Shown here one piece after another: positions 30,701-32,110 of a stretch of DNA of 32,110 nucleotides. The notes under the pieces are model-generated. The model saw only the letters and a program-made list of their open reading frames with translations. It had not been told where the DNA came from and did not search any database. Position 1 is the stretch's first letter. Each line of letters opens with the position of its first letter. The translations under genes were made by a program, and so were the position numbers. This stretch comes from DAOUAT01 sp964551735 (GTDB lineage: Bacteria; Chloroflexota; Anaerolineae; CG2-30-64-16), in contig CAZKEF010000057.1 of NCBI GenBank assembly GCA_964551735.1, forward strand, positions 1 through 32,110. Direction: 5' to 3'.

Positions 30701-32110
30701 CTATTGGCGGGTGCGCGGCCGGAACGGGTGCGGCGCGGGGAACTATTCCTCCACCTCGGCGTTCGTGACCGCGGCCGGCGGAACCAACACGTTCTGCCGG
30801 AATGTTAGTCTCAACATCCCGGACGGCAACACCGCTGGCGTGACCGACAGCCAGACCGTGGCGGCCTCGGGCCTGCTGACCGACCTCAACGTGTCGGTGC
30901 AGGCCACGCACACGTGGGTAGGCGATCTGATCTTTACGGTAGGCAATTCGGGCACCGGCACAAGCGTGACCATCATTGATCGGCCGGGACGTCCGGCCAG
31001 CACCTACGGCTGCAGCGGCGACAACATTGCAGCCACGTTGGATGATCAAGCGGCGTCCTCGGTGGAAAACCAGTGCGCCAGCAGCACCCCCGCCATCAAC
31101 GGCACTTTTCAACCCAATAACCCGCTGAGCGCCTTCAGCGATCAACAGCTCGCCAATACCTGGACGCTGAACGCCAGCGATCGCGCGGGGGGCGACACCG
31201 GCACGCTCACCCAGTGGTGCCTGATCGCGACCTATGGGAGCACGTTGACGGCCGATTTCAGCGACCTGGTCAGCGCTTACGGCGTGGCGTGGCACACGGG
31301 CACGGGCGCGTGGCGCCTGGGCAGCGCGTGGGACGCAGATACCAGCTTTGCGGCCACCAGCGATGACAGCACTGACGACGGTGTGACCCGGGACGCCAAC
31401 GCGAGCTGGAACGACGGCCGCGGGGAGGTGGACGTCACCGTGACCGGGACCGCGGGCCAGTACGCCTGCCTCAACGCCTGGCTGGACTACAGCGACGGCA
31501 CGGTGGTCGCGGGCACGCCCGACGCGCCCAACGGCGCCTTCGACGCCAACGAGCACGTGGTGGTCAACCAGGCCCTGGGGCCCGGCACGACCCAGGTCAC
31601 CTGGCCGCTGGCCTCCGGGGTGATTGACGCCAATGCCCTGTACAACATGCGCTTCCGCCTGGTCCCCGCGCCCACGCCCACCGACCCGGGAAGCTGCAGC
31701 GGCGTCATCCTGGCCGCGGCGGCCCCGGCCGGCGGCGCGGACCTGACCGACGCCGCGGCCGGCGGCGAGGTGGAGGACTACACCTTCAGCGCCGGGCCCA
31801 CCGCGATCCTGCTGGCCAGCATGACCGCAACGGGCCAGGCCGACGCGGTCGAAGTCACCTGGGACACGGTCAGCGAGGTGGCGAACGCAGGTTTCAACCT
31901 GTACCGGGACACCTCGGACGCAGGGCCAGGGGTCAGGCTGAACGAGGACCTGATCCCGTCGCAGGGCTCCGGCAGCCCCGAGGGCTACCACTACGTCTAC
32001 CTGGACCGCGCGGGCCTGGCGCCCAACACGACCTACTGGTACTGGCTGGAGGACGTGAGCACGTCCGGCGTCGCGACCCGGCACGAGCCGATCAGCGTGC
32101 TGTACGAGGG
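27777..32110 (+). CDS. Secreted S8 peptidase, multidomain (partial, runs off the window)
   Basis: At least 1444 aa, open at the right edge with no stop in this frame. The signal peptide is MKRPIWLTVLLLLAVVAGSV to PVLAQE. The prodomain (about 30-290) is related to that of the KP-43-like subtilase. Catalytic residues are Asp329 (SVSDDGVGNG), His375 (GGHGHINTS), Asn493 (FSAGNSGSS) and Ser599 (SSGTSHSTPAVAG). The Asp is followed by Asp-Gly rather than Ser/Thr-Gly, and the usual HGTH is HGHI. A jelly-roll (about 665-800), an Ig-like domain (about 806-900), a fibronectin-like domain (about 910-1000), a P-like domain (about 1003-1155) and a GEVED domain (about 1160-1341) follow, the same tail order as in the M14 carboxypeptidase. 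The shared C-terminal module begins at residue 1341 and is cut before its hydrophobic helix. Confidence 0.9.
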   Translation, partial: MKRPIWLTVLLLLAVVAGSVLPVLAQEGTLPAKDTTGAGPGVYKALATAGLLDPALPGVSLWHDYGAYALYRVSAEALAGLPAATRSQLIMDPEMDTILFDRHPLDTRSGRLDLAEELTVKEPAGAALHLVQFVGPIRQEWIDALAAAGAAPVHYIANNAYLTWADPAARQQLDALARRGDFLQYSSPHQPGFKLGPSIEQRILARRDPDEVVPVDIQIYDHPGKGASQDLIAGLAVAVEAGWWPILAFENASLSVRARDLLTIARLPDVVWIGERFPRELHDEVQGQIMASNFDGSQSGPSAPGYLAWLDSFGFSQNPADYPIVSVSDDGVGNGSVTNGAGDDTLTRLRDGTTTRLAFIANCSADASGDSEGGHGHINTSIVGGYDQRTGSPYRDADGYLRGLGINPYGRMAGTKIFRNSGSYSVTNCGGTDAGVIKRQQDNGALISTNSWGCSSCAGTYDSSSQAYDVGVRDADTGEAGNQQMTIVFSAGNSGSSAGTIGTPGNAKNVLTVGASENDRPTWTDGCGITATGANNAMDIIAFSSRGPAPGGRVKPETIAPGTHIQGTASPDSGYDGSGVCDQYQPTGQTIFAASSGTSHSTPAVAGTTSLYYYWLQNTYGVTAPTPALLKAYVLAHPTYLTGVSANDTLPSNNQGYGMPDMDVAFDNTPRVLVNQTTTFNNSGETWTWSGSVADTSKPLRIVLNYTDAAGNTGTSPQVNNLNLSAVVNGSTYLGNRFSGQWSITGGTADTANNYEAIFLPAGTTGAVDITVTAFNIAGNGVPNVGDSTDQDFALVCYNCTQQPDFALGVTPASQAICTGADATYTINLSAIAGFNAPVTLSASGHPAGTTATFSPNPVTPPGSSTLTIGNTGAAAAGSYNITVTGVSGALSHDRDVALTVSTPLAASPGPTAPADGSTGVALTPTFTWNAVSGATGYDIEVATDPAFTNIVASSANQAGTSFTPGGALDGGAAYYWRVRGRNGCGAGNYSSTSAFVTAAGGTNTFCRNVSLNIPDGNTAGVTDSQTVAASGLLTDLNVSVQATHTWVGDLIFTVGNSGTGTSVTIIDRPGRPASTYGCSGDNIAATLDDQAASSVENQCASSTPAINGTFQPNNPLSAFSDQQLANTWTLNASDRAGGDTGTLTQWCLIATYGSTLTADFSDLVSAYGVAWHTGTGAWRLGSAWDADTSFAATSDDSTDDGVTRDANASWNDGRGEVDVTVTGTAGQYACLNAWLDYSDGTVVAGTPDAPNGAFDANEHVVVNQALGPGTTQVTWPLASGVIDANALYNMRFRLVPAPTPTDPGSCSGVILAAAAPAGGADLTDAAAGGEVEDYTFSAGPTAILLASMTATGQADAVEVTWDTVSEVANAGFNLYRDTSDAGPGVRLNEDLIPSQGSGSPEGYHYVYLDRAGLAPNTTYWYWLEDVSTSGVATRHEPISVLYE
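31389..31888 (+). repeat. 500-bp block identical to 22057-22556 (GEVED domain, copy 2)
   Basis: See 22057-22556. Identity stops abruptly at 31889, and the downstream part of this C-terminal module carries several substitutions absent from the other copies. Confidence 0.85.
31797..32110 (+). repeat. Shared C-terminal module, copy 6 (truncated by window end)
   Basis: Encodes PTAILLASMTATGQADAVEV onward with private changes (RDTSDAGPGVRLN, LDRAGLAP). It ends at the window edge within SVLYEG. Confidence 0.88.

Noticed and set aside
1..32110. CRISPR arrays, tRNA or rRNA genes
   Set aside because: No spaced direct-repeat array, cloverleaf or rRNA-like stretch was seen. The tandem repeats here are contiguous minisatellites or heptamers.

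Overview
The window is high-GC bacterial DNA in which every gene I can support lies on the + strand. The style suggests Chloroflexota (Anaerolineae/Caldilineae-like): very large Sec-secreted multidomain proteins, GEVED and fibronectin-like modules, prodomain-bearing S8 peptidases, heptameric intergenic repeats and purine-rich minisatellites. No marker gene is present, so the phylum is an inference.

Region 1 (1-7500) looks like the end of an exopolysaccharide/cell-surface locus. It holds a GT-C (family 39-like) membrane glycosyltransferase flanked and invaded by a 24-bp purine repeat, a broken C39-like peptidase fragment, a GT4 glycosyltransferase resembling the PEP-CTERM/EpsH-associated type, and a Wzz-BY-kinase fusion with its own promoter and probably a leaderless start. 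A REP-like repeat follows, then a translationally coupled pair: a PF14907-type nucleotidyltransferase and an HPr-kinase-like P-loop protein.

Region 2 (7494-14330) opens with a consensus promoter and a foldable leader before a 69-aa ORF that looks like a RiPP precursor: a W-x-x-P-x-I leader motif and a Gly-rich C-terminus. Close behind, probably co-transcribed, come a large secreted protein of unknown function, a lipoprotein-like stand-alone copy of a subtilase prodomain, and the subtilase that carries the same prodomain. A 40-bp perfect palindrome closes the block.

Region 3 (14431-32110) holds four more giant secreted proteins: a KP-43-like subtilase with a beta-propeller, an M14 carboxypeptidase, an adhesin-like protein, and a third subtilase cut by the window end. 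A strong intrinsic terminator, three promoters with 17-bp spacers and a GC-rich leader hairpin divide the block.

The unifying signal is a C-terminal module of about 145 aa shared by five complete proteins, and by the truncated sixth as far as it can be read. It is a fibronectin-like domain followed by EPTAV-x-LAAFGGA, a hydrophobic helix and an Arg-rich tail. It sits on unrelated N-terminal heads and is almost invariant at the DNA level: about 295 bp reads as identical in three genes. A separate 500-bp block is identical between the carboxypeptidase and the last subtilase. I read this as an uncharacterised C-terminal sorting/anchoring tag kept uniform by recent recombination, in a locus that makes surface glycans, a possible modified peptide and a set of tagged exoproteases. 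No sorting enzyme is visible here.
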